16,013 nt of DNA from Patescibacteria group bacterium (GCA_018826405.1 JAHJZL010000041.1:1-16013), one strand, 5' to 3'; shown: positions 1 through 7,373, numbered from the stretch's first letter. Notes: generated by a model not told the origin, from the letters alone. Program-made: numbers and translations.

Positions 1-82
1 GTCCTGATCTGGTTTCTTCTCAGGCTGAGCTTTGACAAGCAATGCGGCTTGCAGAGTACTACCTGAACAATCGCAATTCAAT

Positions 83-114
83 CGCCCCAGCCAATAGGCT
101 GCGGGCGGTTTTTT
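83..114 (+). terminator. Intrinsic terminator of an upstream gene
   Basis: A GC-rich hairpin is followed by six T. The left arm CGCCCCAGCC (83-92) pairs with the right arm GGCTGCGGGCG (97-107) around an AATA loop, with one bulged base, and the T-run is 109-114. It most likely ends a gene whose body lies before the window, and it insulates the smc-like gene that follows. Confidence 0.8.
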
Positions 115-150
115 CTACAGTTAGTACTGCGTACACAGGCTTTACCACGG

Positions 151-156
151 TATACT
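151..156 (+). promoter_or_regulatory. -10 element of the smc-like gene, probably leaderless
   Basis: TATACT matches the bacterial -10 consensus at five of six positions. It ends 7 nt before the ATG at 164, so a start site at the usual distance falls on or next to the A of the start codon. No convincing -35 is seen 16-18 nt upstream. The short gap after the terminator at 83-114 leaves little room for any other promoter, which supports the call. Confidence 0.5.
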
Positions 157-163
157 TGAAGCA

Positions 164-2377
164 ATGCTAAAGCGACTAGAGATCGCCGGATTCAAATCGT
201 TTGCAAAGAAAACGATTTTGGATTTTTCCAGTTCTGTAACTTCTGTTGTAGGACCAAACGGTTCGGGCAAATCAAACGTAGCTGAAGCCTTCCGTTTTGC
301 GCTCGGAGAGCAATCAATGAAATCAATGCGCGGGAAGCGCAGTGAAGACCTTATTTGGTCTGGCTCCAATATAGCTCCCCGAGCTAACCGTGCAGCCGTT
401 ACGATTGTGTTTGATAACCGGGCGCGCATCTTCCCAAAGCTTGAGTTTGATGAGGTTTCAATAGAGCGTGCAGTTTTTAGAGATGGAGCAAGCGAGTATG
501 CAATTAATGGATCTAAGGTGCGTCTGCGTGATGTGCAGGAGCTGTTGGCGTCTGCGAACATTGGAGAGACCGGACACCATATTATTTCCCAAGGCGAGGC
601 GGATCGTATCCTAACGGCGCAGCCTCGAGAACGTAGAGCAATGCTTGAGGACGCACTCGGTCTTAAAGTGTTTGAGTTTAAGAAACAAGAGGCTGAGCGA
701 AAGCTTGAGCGCACTGAAGAGAACGTAGGACAAGTTGAGGCGCTTCGCAGAGAGATTGCTCCGCATATTCGTTTCTTGCAGAAGCAAGTTGAGAAACTGG
801 AGCGAGCTGAGGAGCTTGCTAAGGAATTGCGCGCAGCATCGCAAACATACTTTGCAATTGAAGAGGCATACATTCGTATTGAGCGGGAGACAACTGAAGA
901 GGCAGCAAAGGAGGCAACAGGACGCCTGCGTGCTGTTGAGGCGGAGCTTGCGCTCTTTGAAGAGCGGGCAACAACGGATAGCGAGGGTATGCGACGTTCT
1001 GAGGCGGTGCGTCAGGCAGAGCGAAATCTAGATCGCATAACTGCAGAGCGCTCTTTGCTTGCAAGAGATTTGGGACGTATTGAAGGAGCACTTAACGAAG
1101 CAAAGAAGCGCAGCGTTGCAGTTGCACGCGAGCCATACGTAAAAATACCGAGAGAGGATCTGGCTGCGCTCAAGGAAGAAGTTGATAGGCAGGTGGCGCT
1201 TGTTGAGGGAGCAGAGCCTGGAGCAATACATGCTGCTGTACAGAGCTTGCGCAATGCAATGACTGCATTCTTTGCGCGCTATGCAGGTCCCGCTGATGAC
1301 TTCATGGCAGACGAGGAAGTCATGGCAAAAGAGCTTGAGAGCAAGCGAGAGACGCTAGTCCAGAAAGATGCTGCGCTTACAGAAGAGACTGAGCGAGCAC
1401 GCTCTGAACTTTCTAACGTACGTGAACGCATGATGGCGCACGAGGAGACAGGCAGAGAACAGAATCGCCGTCTTTTGGATTTGGCAGACACTAAAGCAAA
1501 AGTTGAGTCTGAACTCGCTCGGCGCTCAGCACACCTCGGACAACTTGATTATCTTGCAGAGGAGCTTGAGCAAAATCGTAGAGAGGCCGTAGCGCTTGTT
1601 GGTGTTAATGCACTTTCATATGAACCAGTTGCCGTGCTTCCTCAAGAGGACCGCAGGGTGCAAGAAGACAGGAAGCGCTCAATGGAGCGACTAAAGATCC
1701 GTGTGGAGGAAGCTGGAGGGTCTGGAGAGGACGTGCGCAGCGAATACAAGGAGGCAACTGAGCGCGAGACGTTCCTTGCGAGCGAGCTTGAAGATCTCGC
1801 AGCTTCAGCTGCTGGTCTGCGTTCTCTTATAGCAGATCTCGATTCAGAACTTCAGAAGAGCTTTGCAGAAGGTCTTGCAAAGGTTAATGCGTCGTTCGGA
1901 GAGTTCTTCGGCCTTATGTTTGGAGGAGGAGGAGCTCGACTTGTACTTGAAGAATTTGCACAACCAGGCAGCGAGGAGGAAGACGAGTATGAGATTGAAA
2001 CAAAGCGAAAACCAAACCAGAAGCCTGGTATTGAGATTTCAGTACACCTACCCAAGAAGCGCGTACAGTCTTTGATGCAGTTGTCTGGGGGAGAGCGAGC
2101 GCTTACTTCTATTGCGCTTATCTTTGCCATGAGCCAGGTGAATCCTCCACCGTTCCTTATTCTGGACGAGACAGATGCTGCGCTTGATGAGGCTAATAGC
2201 CGCAGGTACGGAGATATGATTGAGAATCTTTCTCATAAGTCTCAGCTTATTGTTATTACGCACAACAGAGAGACTATGAGCCGCGCAAGCATTCTATACG
2301 GCGTAACTATGGGGGCAGATGGTATTTCAAAGCTTCTTTCAGTTAAGTTTGAAGAAGCACAGGCAGTTGCTAAGTAA
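164..2377 (+). CDS. smc: Half-length SMC-like chromosome segregation ATPase without a visible hinge
   Basis: This is an ABC-type ATPase of the SMC family, which organises and segregates DNA. The N-terminal head carries the family opening (KRLEIAGFKSFA, 3-14) and Walker A GPNGSGKSN (30-38). The C-terminal head carries the signature LSGGERAL (640-647), Walker B FLILDETDAALDEAN (664-678) and a D-loop/H-loop region ending in ITHNRE. Between the heads lie two Glu/Arg/Ala-rich coiled-coil arms, roughly 165-345 and 380-600. Bacterial SMC is usually about 1150-1200 aa with a globular hinge in the middle. Here the protein is 737 aa, the middle (about 345-380) shows no glycine-rich hinge motif, and there is no CxxC zinc hook. 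Heads and arms are otherwise intact, so it does not look like a pseudogene. The ATG at 164 gives the canonical N-terminus; no Shine-Dalgarno is present. The alternative is another SMC/RecN/Rad50-like ATPase, but head motifs fit SMC best. Confidence 0.85.
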   Translation: MLKRLEIAGFKSFAKKTILDFSSSVTSVVGPNGSGKSNVAEAFRFALGEQSMKSMRGKRSEDLIWSGSNIAPRANRAAVTIVFDNRARIFPKLEFDEVSIERAVFRDGASEYAINGSKVRLRDVQELLASANIGETGHHIISQGEADRILTAQPRERRAMLEDALGLKVFEFKKQEAERKLERTEENVGQVEALRREIAPHIRFLQKQVEKLERAEELAKELRAASQTYFAIEEAYIRIERETTEEAAKEATGRLRAVEAELALFEERATTDSEGMRRSEAVRQAERNLDRITAERSLLARDLGRIEGALNEAKKRSVAVAREPYVKIPREDLAALKEEVDRQVALVEGAEPGAIHAAVQSLRNAMTAFFARYAGPADDFMADEEVMAKELESKRETLVQKDAALTEETERARSELSNVRERMMAHEETGREQNRRLLDLADTKAKVESELARRSAHLGQLDYLAEELEQNRREAVALVGVNALSYEPVAVLPQEDRRVQEDRKRSMERLKIRVEEAGGSGEDVRSEYKEATERETFLASELEDLAASAAGLRSLIADLDSELQKSFAEGLAKVNASFGEFFGLMFGGGGARLVLEEFAQPGSEEEDEYEIETKRKPNQKPGIEISVHLPKKRVQSLMQLSGGERALTSIALIFAMSQVNPPPFLILDETDAALDEANSRRYGDMIENLSHKSQLIVITHNRETMSRASILYGVTMGADGISKLLSVKFEEAQAVAK

Positions 2378-2439
2378 TTTTCTCCACATAGACTCCTCTC
2401 GTAAGAGGCGTATGCTTTAAGTAGTAACCCGAAATACCT

Positions 2440-3687
2440 ATGGCAGCATTTGAATACTTCAAACAACATGTAGCAAAGGCGAGCGCTCTCCTTGAGCTTT
2501 CTGATGATGTGCAGAGCAAATTGATGACACCCAACAGGGTACTCCGTGCGGAATTAACTATTCCGCTTGAAGCTGGAGGAACACAAACATTTCCTGCATA
2601 CCGTGTGCAGTTTAATAATGCGCGTGGGCCGTACAAAGGAGGAATACGATTCCATCCAGAGGCAGACGAAGACGAAGTGTCTGCGCTAGCTGCAATGATG
2701 GCAATTAAGTGTGCAGTTGTAGGAATTCCTCTGGGAGGCGCTAAGGGAGGCGTTGCTGTTGATCCGAAGAAGTTGTCGCAGAAGGATTTGCACCTGCTCG
2801 CTCGCGAGTATGTAAAAGCGTTCTCTGATTACATAGGGCCAGACCAGGACATTCCCGCGCCTGACGTGTACACCAATGCAGAAATAATGGGAGTGATGCT
2901 CGACGAGTACGAGCGCATAACAGGGAAGAGCCAGCCAGCCATGATAACGGGGAAGCCCATCTCTCTTGGGGGATCATTGGGACGAGGTACGGCAACAGCA
3001 GATGGTTCCATTGAAGTATTAAAGGCACTTCTAGAAGACCGACACCTTGAGGCTGATGTGTTAACTGCAGCAATTCAAGGCGCAGGGAATGCAGGAGGAC
3101 AGGCGGCACACCTTCTCTATTCCATGGGCATGAGTGTTGTCTCTATTGCAGACAGCAAAGGAACACTCTCAAGCTCAGAGGGACTTGATATAGAGAAGGT
3201 GCTCGCTTTTAAAGAAGCAGGGAATCATATTCCTGATGCAGGCTCGCATATGGAAGGAGCAACTATTGGAGCTTCTGAAGACGTGCTCTCTGCCGCAGCT
3301 GATGTACTTGTGCCAGCGGCCCTTGAAGAGCAGATAACTAAAGAGAATGCAGAGAGTGTTCAAGCGGGAATTATCCTTGAAGTTGCGAACGGACCTATAA
3401 CTCCAGAAGCTGATGCATCACTTTGTGCACGAGGAGTTGTTGTTATTCCAGATGTGCTCGCAAATGCTGGAGGAGTTACCGTGTCGTATTTTGAATGGGT
3501 ACAAAACCGCTCAGGATACTATTGGAGTGCAGATATTGTGCGAGAGGGCATGCAGACAACAATGCGAAAGGCGTATCACGCCGTTGCGAGTATTGCTGCA
3601 GAGCGCGGAGTCTCGTTGAGGGAAGCTTCGTACGCGCTTGCACTTGAACGTATAACAGAAGCAATGCGAGGGAGGGGGGAGATATAA
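2440..3687 (+). CDS. gdhA: Glutamate dehydrogenase (Glu/Leu/Phe/Val dehydrogenase family)
   Basis: The enzyme interconverts glutamate and 2-oxoglutarate plus ammonia in the cytoplasm, using NAD(P). At 415 aa it has the normal length of the hexameric bacterial enzyme. The substrate domain shows PYKGGIRFHP (64-73, Lys66), MAIKCA (Lys90), the catalytic segment PLGGAKGG (97-104, Lys102) and APDVYT (140-145, Asp142). ITGKPISLGGSLGR (169-182) leads into the dinucleotide domain, with GAGNAGG at 214-220 and an Asp at the end of the second strand (238), which leans towards NAD but does not settle cofactor choice. The C-terminal part has PDVLANAGGVTVSYFEW (337-353), typical of the family. The gene lies 62 nt after smc and has no Shine-Dalgarno. 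It ends directly at a bidirectional terminator. The family is sure; preference for glutamate over other amino acids is inferred from similarity. Confidence 0.93.
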   Translation: MAAFEYFKQHVAKASALLELSDDVQSKLMTPNRVLRAELTIPLEAGGTQTFPAYRVQFNNARGPYKGGIRFHPEADEDEVSALAAMMAIKCAVVGIPLGGAKGGVAVDPKKLSQKDLHLLAREYVKAFSDYIGPDQDIPAPDVYTNAEIMGVMLDEYERITGKSQPAMITGKPISLGGSLGRGTATADGSIEVLKALLEDRHLEADVLTAAIQGAGNAGGQAAHLLYSMGMSVVSIADSKGTLSSSEGLDIEKVLAFKEAGNHIPDAGSHMEGATIGASEDVLSAAADVLVPAALEEQITKENAESVQAGIILEVANGPITPEADASLCARGVVVIPDVLANAGGVTVSYFEWVQNRSGYYWSADIVREGMQTTMRKAYHAVASIAAERGVSLREASYALALERITEAMRGRGEI

Positions 3688-3719
3688 CAAAAGACCCGCG
3701 AACATTCGCGGGTCTTTTG
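3688..3719. terminator. Bidirectional intrinsic terminator between gdhA and the RNase gene
   Basis: A perfect palindrome: CAAAAGACCCGCGAA (3688-3702) and TTCGCGGGTCTTTTG (3705-3719). It starts right after the gdhA stop and sits 1 nt before the stop of the convergent RNase gene. A GC core flanked by A-run and T-run gives a hairpin plus U-tract on both strands, so one element serves both genes. Confidence 0.9.
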
Positions 3720-3720
3720 T

Positions 3721-5685
3721 TTATGCAACGAGTGCAAAGTCCAGTTCTCTTTCAGCAAGCCTGGCTGCCGTTAGTTTTACGCGAATGGGATCTCCGAGTG
3801 CGTATACCGTCTGCGTCTTCTCTCCCATAATGCGGTATCTCTTTTCGTCATAGACGAAGTAGTCGTTTCCAAGATCGCGAATACGGATCATACCCTCTGC
3901 ACGGCTCTCTGTAAGTTCAACAAAGATACCGCGATCAGAAACTCCTGAGATAACAGCTGCAAACTCCTCTCCAACATGTTCGCTCATGTACTCAACTTGC
4001 TTCATCTTTATGGAGTCGCGCTCAGCTTCAACTGCTGCTGCTTCTCTGTCAGAAGCGTGCGTTGCAAGCTGGTCTAGTTCTGCATACTCACCCTTTCCAA
4101 ATTCTGCCTGCACAGTGTAGTGCTTGGCGAGTCGGTGAATAAGGAGGTCTGGGTAGCGGCGAATTGGGGAAGTGAAGTGCGTGTAAAACTCAAATGCAAG
4201 CCCAAAATGCCCGATGTTTTTTGTGCTGTACACAGCCTTTGCCATAGAGCGCAGCGTTGCCGTCTTAATGAGGTATTCCTCAGGCTTGCCCTCAACTTCC
4301 TTAAGCAGGGTGTTCATATCGTCCCCTTTAACTTTGCCTGCTGATACAGGAAGGTTGTATCCCATAACCTTAAGGAACTGCGCGAGATTCTCTATGCGAT
4401 CTGCATCCGGAGAATCATGGATGCGGTATATAGTTCCTCCCGTAATATGTGCCTTCTTCATTTGAGTGGTAAGGAACTCCGCAACTGATTCGTTTGCGAG
4501 AAGCATGAAGTCCTCAATGAGCAGGTTCGTTGCCCTGCGTTCTTTAAGAACAATCTCTGTAGGCTTGCCCGTCTCATCAAGCAAGATCTTTACCTCAGGA
4601 GTATCAAAGGCAATTGCGCCTTTCTTTGTTCTGCGAGCACGAATCTTGTCTGCGTATGTTTTGAGGGTGTTGAGCTCTTCAAGAAACTCTCCAGACTGTT
4701 CATCAAGCACTGCCTGCGCGTCTTCATACGTGAAGCGCTTGTCTGAATGGATAACGGTTGGGCCAAACCAACTGGAAAGTACTCCCGCATCTGCATCAAG
4801 CTCAAATACTGCAGACATAGCAAGACGGTCTTCGTTTGGATTTAGGGAACAGAGATCCGTTGAAAGGATGTGGGGAAGCATCGGAATAGTTCGGTCAACG
4901 AGATAGACCGAAGTGGCGCGCTTCCGTGCCTCCTGATCTATGGAAGTACCGGGACGCACGAAGTGTGAGACGTCTGCAATGTGTACTCCAACTTCTACGT
5001 TTCCGTTTGGAAGCGTGCGTACAGAGAGGGCGTCGTCAAAGTCCTTTGCGTCAAAAGGGTCAATGGTGAACGTAGTAACTCCACGGAAATCTTTGCGAGT
5101 TCCCGCAGCGATACCTTCGTCTGCTCCGTCTTTAAGCATCTGGCGGCCGTGCTCCTCTAGGTACTGAGCTTCCTTTTGTACACCGGGCGGGAAGTCTGAA
5201 CGGAATCCCTGAGAGAGTGCGAGTGCGCGCATCTCAGTCTCGTGTTCTCCAGCAGGGCCGATAATCTCCTCAAGCTCTCCCCAAGGGTAGGGCTGATGCT
5301 TATTCCATCCCTTAAAGCGGATAACAACTTTCTGTCCAATAGGAAGAGATTCTCCTTTCACTACAAAAGGCACATACATCTTCTTCCAGTCAGGAGCGAG
5401 CATGGTGAGGTTCTCCTCTTTGTTCTCCACAAGCTTCCCAACGAATGTTTCGCGATTGCGTTCAGTAACCTCAACTACGCGTCCAGAAGGACGCTTCTTT
5501 CCGGTGCGGCGGTCTAGCTCGTAGTCAGTAAATTGAACCTTTACGGTGTCGCCAGGGAAGGCGCCCCCTAAGTTCTCTCCAGGAATAAACAGGTCCTCCT
5601 CCTCTGGGTCGTATGAAAAGAAGCCTTTTCCGGTCTTTATAATGGTAATAGGGCCCTCGTAGATAGTGTCTTTTTGTATCGGCAT
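3721..5685 (-). CDS. rnr: RNase R/II-family 3'-5' exoribonuclease
   Basis: This is a hydrolytic 3'-to-5' exoribonuclease that degrades mRNA and structured RNA. In order it has two OB/cold-shock-like domains (about 1-55 and 65-145), a catalytic RNB domain (about 197-520) and a C-terminal S1 domain (about 571-652). The metal-binding aspartates of the RNB domain are all present in TIDPFDAKDFDDAL (Asp209, 215, 217, 218), as is the conserved TSPIRRYPDL (505-514). At 654 aa it is shorter than E. coli RNase R (about 813) and lacks both the N-terminal helix-turn-helix and the basic C-terminal tail. I chose the ATG at 5685 (MPIQKDTIYEGP). The frame stays open upstream to 5817, but that part is not family-like and would run into the rpsP gene. 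No Shine-Dalgarno is seen. RNase R is more likely than RNase II by overall pattern, but the two are hard to separate by eye. Confidence 0.9.
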   Translation of the reverse strand: MPIQKDTIYEGPITIIKTGKGFFSYDPEEEDLFIPGENLGGAFPGDTVKVQFTDYELDRRTGKKRPSGRVVEVTERNRETFVGKLVENKEENLTMLAPDWKKMYVPFVVKGESLPIGQKVVIRFKGWNKHQPYPWGELEEIIGPAGEHETEMRALALSQGFRSDFPPGVQKEAQYLEEHGRQMLKDGADEGIAAGTRKDFRGVTTFTIDPFDAKDFDDALSVRTLPNGNVEVGVHIADVSHFVRPGTSIDQEARKRATSVYLVDRTIPMLPHILSTDLCSLNPNEDRLAMSAVFELDADAGVLSSWFGPTVIHSDKRFTYEDAQAVLDEQSGEFLEELNTLKTYADKIRARRTKKGAIAFDTPEVKILLDETGKPTEIVLKERRATNLLIEDFMLLANESVAEFLTTQMKKAHITGGTIYRIHDSPDADRIENLAQFLKVMGYNLPVSAGKVKGDDMNTLLKEVEGKPEEYLIKTATLRSMAKAVYSTKNIGHFGLAFEFYTHFTSPIRRYPDLLIHRLAKHYTVQAEFGKGEYAELDQLATHASDREAAAVEAERDSIKMKQVEYMSEHVGEEFAAVISGVSDRGIFVELTESRAEGMIRIRDLGNDYFVYDEKRYRIMGEKTQTVYALGDPIRVKLTAARLAERELDFALVA

Positions 5686-5751
5686 GTTCTCTGAACTGTA
5701 GCAGATTAGGATGTTTATGCTATGCAGGGGAGTGAGTGAGCCAGGAATTCT

Positions 5752-5780
5752 TTGACGTCCTGGCATTCCTTTGGTACTGT
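5752..5780 (+). promoter_or_regulatory. Promoter of rpsP, giving a very short or absent leader
   Basis: The -35 TTGACG (5752-5757) and -10 TACTGT (5775-5780) are separated by exactly 17 nt. A start site about 7 nt downstream would be near 5787, leaving about 5 nt before the ATG at 5792. No Shine-Dalgarno could fit in such a leader. An inverted repeat CCAGGA (5741-5746) / TCCTGG (5758-5763) frames the -35 element and might bind a regulator. Confidence 0.65.
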
Positions 5781-5791
5781 TGCCGCTACAT

Positions 5792-6262
5792 ATGTTGATG
5801 ATCCGATTCCAGCGCATTGGTCGTAAGAACGACGCGGCTTTCCGTATGGCAGTCCTTGAAAAGACTGCTGGCCCTAAGGCCGGAAAGTACGTTGATCTTG
5901 TAGGGACCTATAGCCCAAAGACTAAGCAAATTACCTACAAGGCAGAGCGCATCCAGGAATGGATTGCCAAGGGTGCTCAGGTATCCCCATCCCTTAAGAA
6001 CCTTCTTATTAAGAACGGTGTTCTTACAGGAGAGAAGAAGGCAGTTATCTCAAAGAAGAACCTTGAGAAGAACGTAGCCAAGAAGGCTGAAGCAGAAGCT
6101 GCTGCAAAGGCCGCTGCTGAAGAGGCCGCACAGGCTGAGGCCGCAAAAGCAGCTGAAGCTGCAGAAGCTCCTACTGTTGAGGAGGCACCTGCAGAGGAAG
6201 TTGCCGAAGAGGCAGCGCCAGCTGAAGAGGAGGCACCAAAGGAGGAAGAGGCTGCTGCATAA
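5792..6262 (+). CDS. rpsP: 30S ribosomal protein S16 with an Ala/Glu-rich tail
   Basis: S16 is a small-subunit assembly protein. The core (1 to about 80) starts MLMIRFQRIGRKNDAAFR, then GKYVDLVGTYSPKT (31-44) and a helix IQEWIAKGAQVSPSLKNLL (54-72), all typical of the family. After residue 95 comes a tail of about 60 residues built almost only of Ala, Glu, Lys and Pro, ending EEEAAA, which roughly doubles the usual length of 80-90. I prefer the ATG at 5792 because many S16 proteins begin ML.IR; the ATG at 5798 and the TTG at 5771 are alternatives, and the TTG lies inside the spacer/-10 of the promoter. Lysine is coded almost only by AAG here, a sign of strong expression. It is the first gene of an rpsP-khpA-trmD cluster. 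Confidence 0.93.
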   Translation: MLMIRFQRIGRKNDAAFRMAVLEKTAGPKAGKYVDLVGTYSPKTKQITYKAERIQEWIAKGAQVSPSLKNLLIKNGVLTGEKKAVISKKNLEKNVAKKAEAEAAAKAAAEEAAQAEAAKAAEAAEAPTVEEAPAEEVAEEAAPAEEEAPKEEEAAA

Positions 6263-6270
6263 GGCGAGGC

Positions 6271-6287
6271 AAGCGTCCCCGACGCTT
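6271..6287 (+). other. Small hairpin between rpsP and khpA
   Basis: AAGCGTC (6271-6277) and GACGCTT (6281-6287) form a 7-bp perfect stem around CCC, 8 nt after the rpsP stop. Only two or three T follow, so a strong intrinsic terminator is unlikely. It may stabilise the 3' end of the rpsP message or attenuate the downstream genes. Confidence 0.4.
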
Positions 6288-6337
6288 TCACCGATTACCA
6301 TTCCGTATATTCCGACTTTCTGTAACGATTTGATTTC

Positions 6338-6643
6338 ATGGAACAAGATCACGCATTTCTAGACTTTACTGTTAAGGCTCTGGTTGATAACCAAGAGGCT
6401 GTAGTTATTACGCGCTCTGTTGATGAGATGGGAGTTCTCCTTATGCTCACGGTTGCACCGGAAGACATGGGTAAGATCATCGGAAAAGACGGCAACATTG
6501 CAAAAGCAATCCGCACTCTCTTGAGAGTCGTTGGCATGAAGCATAACGCACGAGTGAACTTAAAGATTAACGAGCCTTCAGGAGGAAAGCGTTTCCAAGA
6601 AGATTCAAAGTCTCTTGAGGACGTACTTGAAGGTATAAACTAA
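6338..6643 (+). CDS. khpA: KH-domain RNA-binding protein KhpA (YlqC family)
   Basis: This is a small single-KH protein (101 aa). In other bacteria the family (KhpA, often paired with KhpB/Jag) binds RNA and affects cell division and small-RNA function. The opening FLDFTVKALVDNQEAV (7-22) is typical of KhpA. The KH fold shows the RNA-binding GxxG loop in GKIIGKDGNIAKAIRTLLR (45-63; loop Gly49-Lys-Asp-Gly52). The position directly after rpsP and before trmD matches the conserved order rpsP-ylqC-(rimM)-trmD of many bacteria, which supports the assignment. The C-terminal 20 residues are charged and probably disordered. No Shine-Dalgarno precedes the ATG, which lies 75 nt after the rpsP stop. The stop codon is part of the following terminator hairpin. 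Confidence 0.88.
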   Translation: MEQDHAFLDFTVKALVDNQEAVVITRSVDEMGVLLMLTVAPEDMGKIIGKDGNIAKAIRTLLRVVGMKHNARVNLKINEPSGGKRFQEDSKSLEDVLEGIN

Positions 6644-6663
6644 AGCGGCTTCTGCCGCTTTTT
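6642..6663 (+). terminator. Intrinsic terminator between khpA and trmD
   Basis: AAAGCGGC (6642-6649) and GCCGCTTT (6654-6661) pair around TTCT and run into five T (6659-6663). The left arm includes the last two bases of the khpA stop codon. The trmD ATG follows after only 6 nt, so the element sits inside what should be an operon and may limit trmD expression. Confidence 0.8.
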
Positions 6664-6669
6664 GGCTCT

Positions 6670-7326
6670 ATGCTGAAATTCCATCTTATAACTCTATTTC
6701 CTGAAGCTTGTGATGCGTATCTTTCCGTATCAATTTTGGGGCGTGCCAGGACTAATAAGAAAATAGCTGTTTCCTATCAAAGCCCAAGAGATTTTGTAAC
6801 GAACAAATGGGGGAAGGTAGACGAGCGTCCGTATGGAGGAGGTCCCGGTATGGTTATGACCGCACTGCCTGTTGTTAAGGCAGTTAAGAAAGCATTTGGT
6901 AGACGAAAAGGAACAAAGCTTGTTGTGTGGTTTAGTCCCTCTGGAAAACAATTTACAAACAAGGATGCGGATCAGCTAAGTACATACGACGAAGTTGCGT
7001 TTGTGTGTGGGCGTTATGAAGGCATTGATGATCGCGCACTCAAGATGCTTAAGACCATGGCACCTGTTAAGACTTTCGCAGTAGGGGAAGCAGTGTATAC
7101 GGGTGGTGAGGTGCCTGCGCTTGCTATGGTTGATGCAATAACGAGGAGACTTCCCGGAGTGCTCGGCAAAGACGAATCAGTTGAAGAAAGACGTGTTGCT
7201 TCGCCGGCTGTCTATACTCGTCCAGAGAACATTGAGTGGGAAGGGAAGAACTATCGTGTCCCTAAGGTATTGCAGACAGGGAATCATGCGAAGATAGATG
7301 AGTTTCGCTCCAAGAAGAAAAAGTAG
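6670..7326 (+). CDS. trmD: tRNA (guanine37-N1)-methyltransferase TrmD
   Basis: TrmD is a SPOUT-family, dimeric enzyme that transfers a methyl group from S-adenosylmethionine to G37 of tRNA and so prevents frameshifting. Visible family blocks are FHLITLFPEA (4-13), PYGGGPGMVM (54-63), SPSGKQF (89-95), CGRYEGIDDR (113-122), the knot region TGGEVPALAMVDAITRRLPGVLG (144-166) and the C-terminal VYTRPENIEW and TGNHAKIDEF. Length is 218 aa, slightly short for the family. The linker after the knot reads ESVEERRV (169-176). By ungapped alignment with the E. coli enzyme, Arg174 takes the place of catalytic Asp169 of its EDSF motif; Arg154 is kept as Arg159. The start at 6670 is set by family homology even though it lies 6 nt after a terminator. 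The usual neighbours rimM and rplS are absent here. Confidence 0.92.
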   Translation: MLKFHLITLFPEACDAYLSVSILGRARTNKKIAVSYQSPRDFVTNKWGKVDERPYGGGPGMVMTALPVVKAVKKAFGRRKGTKLVVWFSPSGKQFTNKDADQLSTYDEVAFVCGRYEGIDDRALKMLKTMAPVKTFAVGEAVYTGGEVPALAMVDAITRRLPGVLGKDESVEERRVASPAVYTRPENIEWEGKNYRVPKVLQTGNHAKIDEFRSKKKK

Positions 7327-7373
7327 CCAATATATACTTTTTGTAGTTTAATCGGCTCGGAAAGGGGGGCGCC

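Noticed and set aside
1..66. Possible 3' end of an upstream gene (frame 1 open to TGA at 64, frame 3 to TGA at 33)
   Set aside because: Both frames are too short to judge and neither peptide is recognisable; only the terminator at 83-114 supports a gene upstream.
142..873. A 243-codon open frame on the minus strand inside smc
   Set aside because: It is antisense to the well-supported SMC head domain; its protein is Ser/Arg-rich and looks like a shadow of codon bias.
2395..2408. CCTCT-CGTA-AGAGG hairpin between smc and gdhA
   Set aside because: The stem is only 5 bp with no T-run, too weak to call a terminator or control element.
5686..5817. Longer N-terminus for the RNase gene
   Set aside because: The added residues are not family-like and overlap the rpsP promoter and start; the ATG at 5685 gives a normal cold-shock-like domain start.
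5977..6352. Minus-strand frames opposite the rpsP tail
   Set aside because: They are Ala/Ser- or Cys/Leu-rich shadows of the repetitive GCA/GAG codons in the S16 tail.
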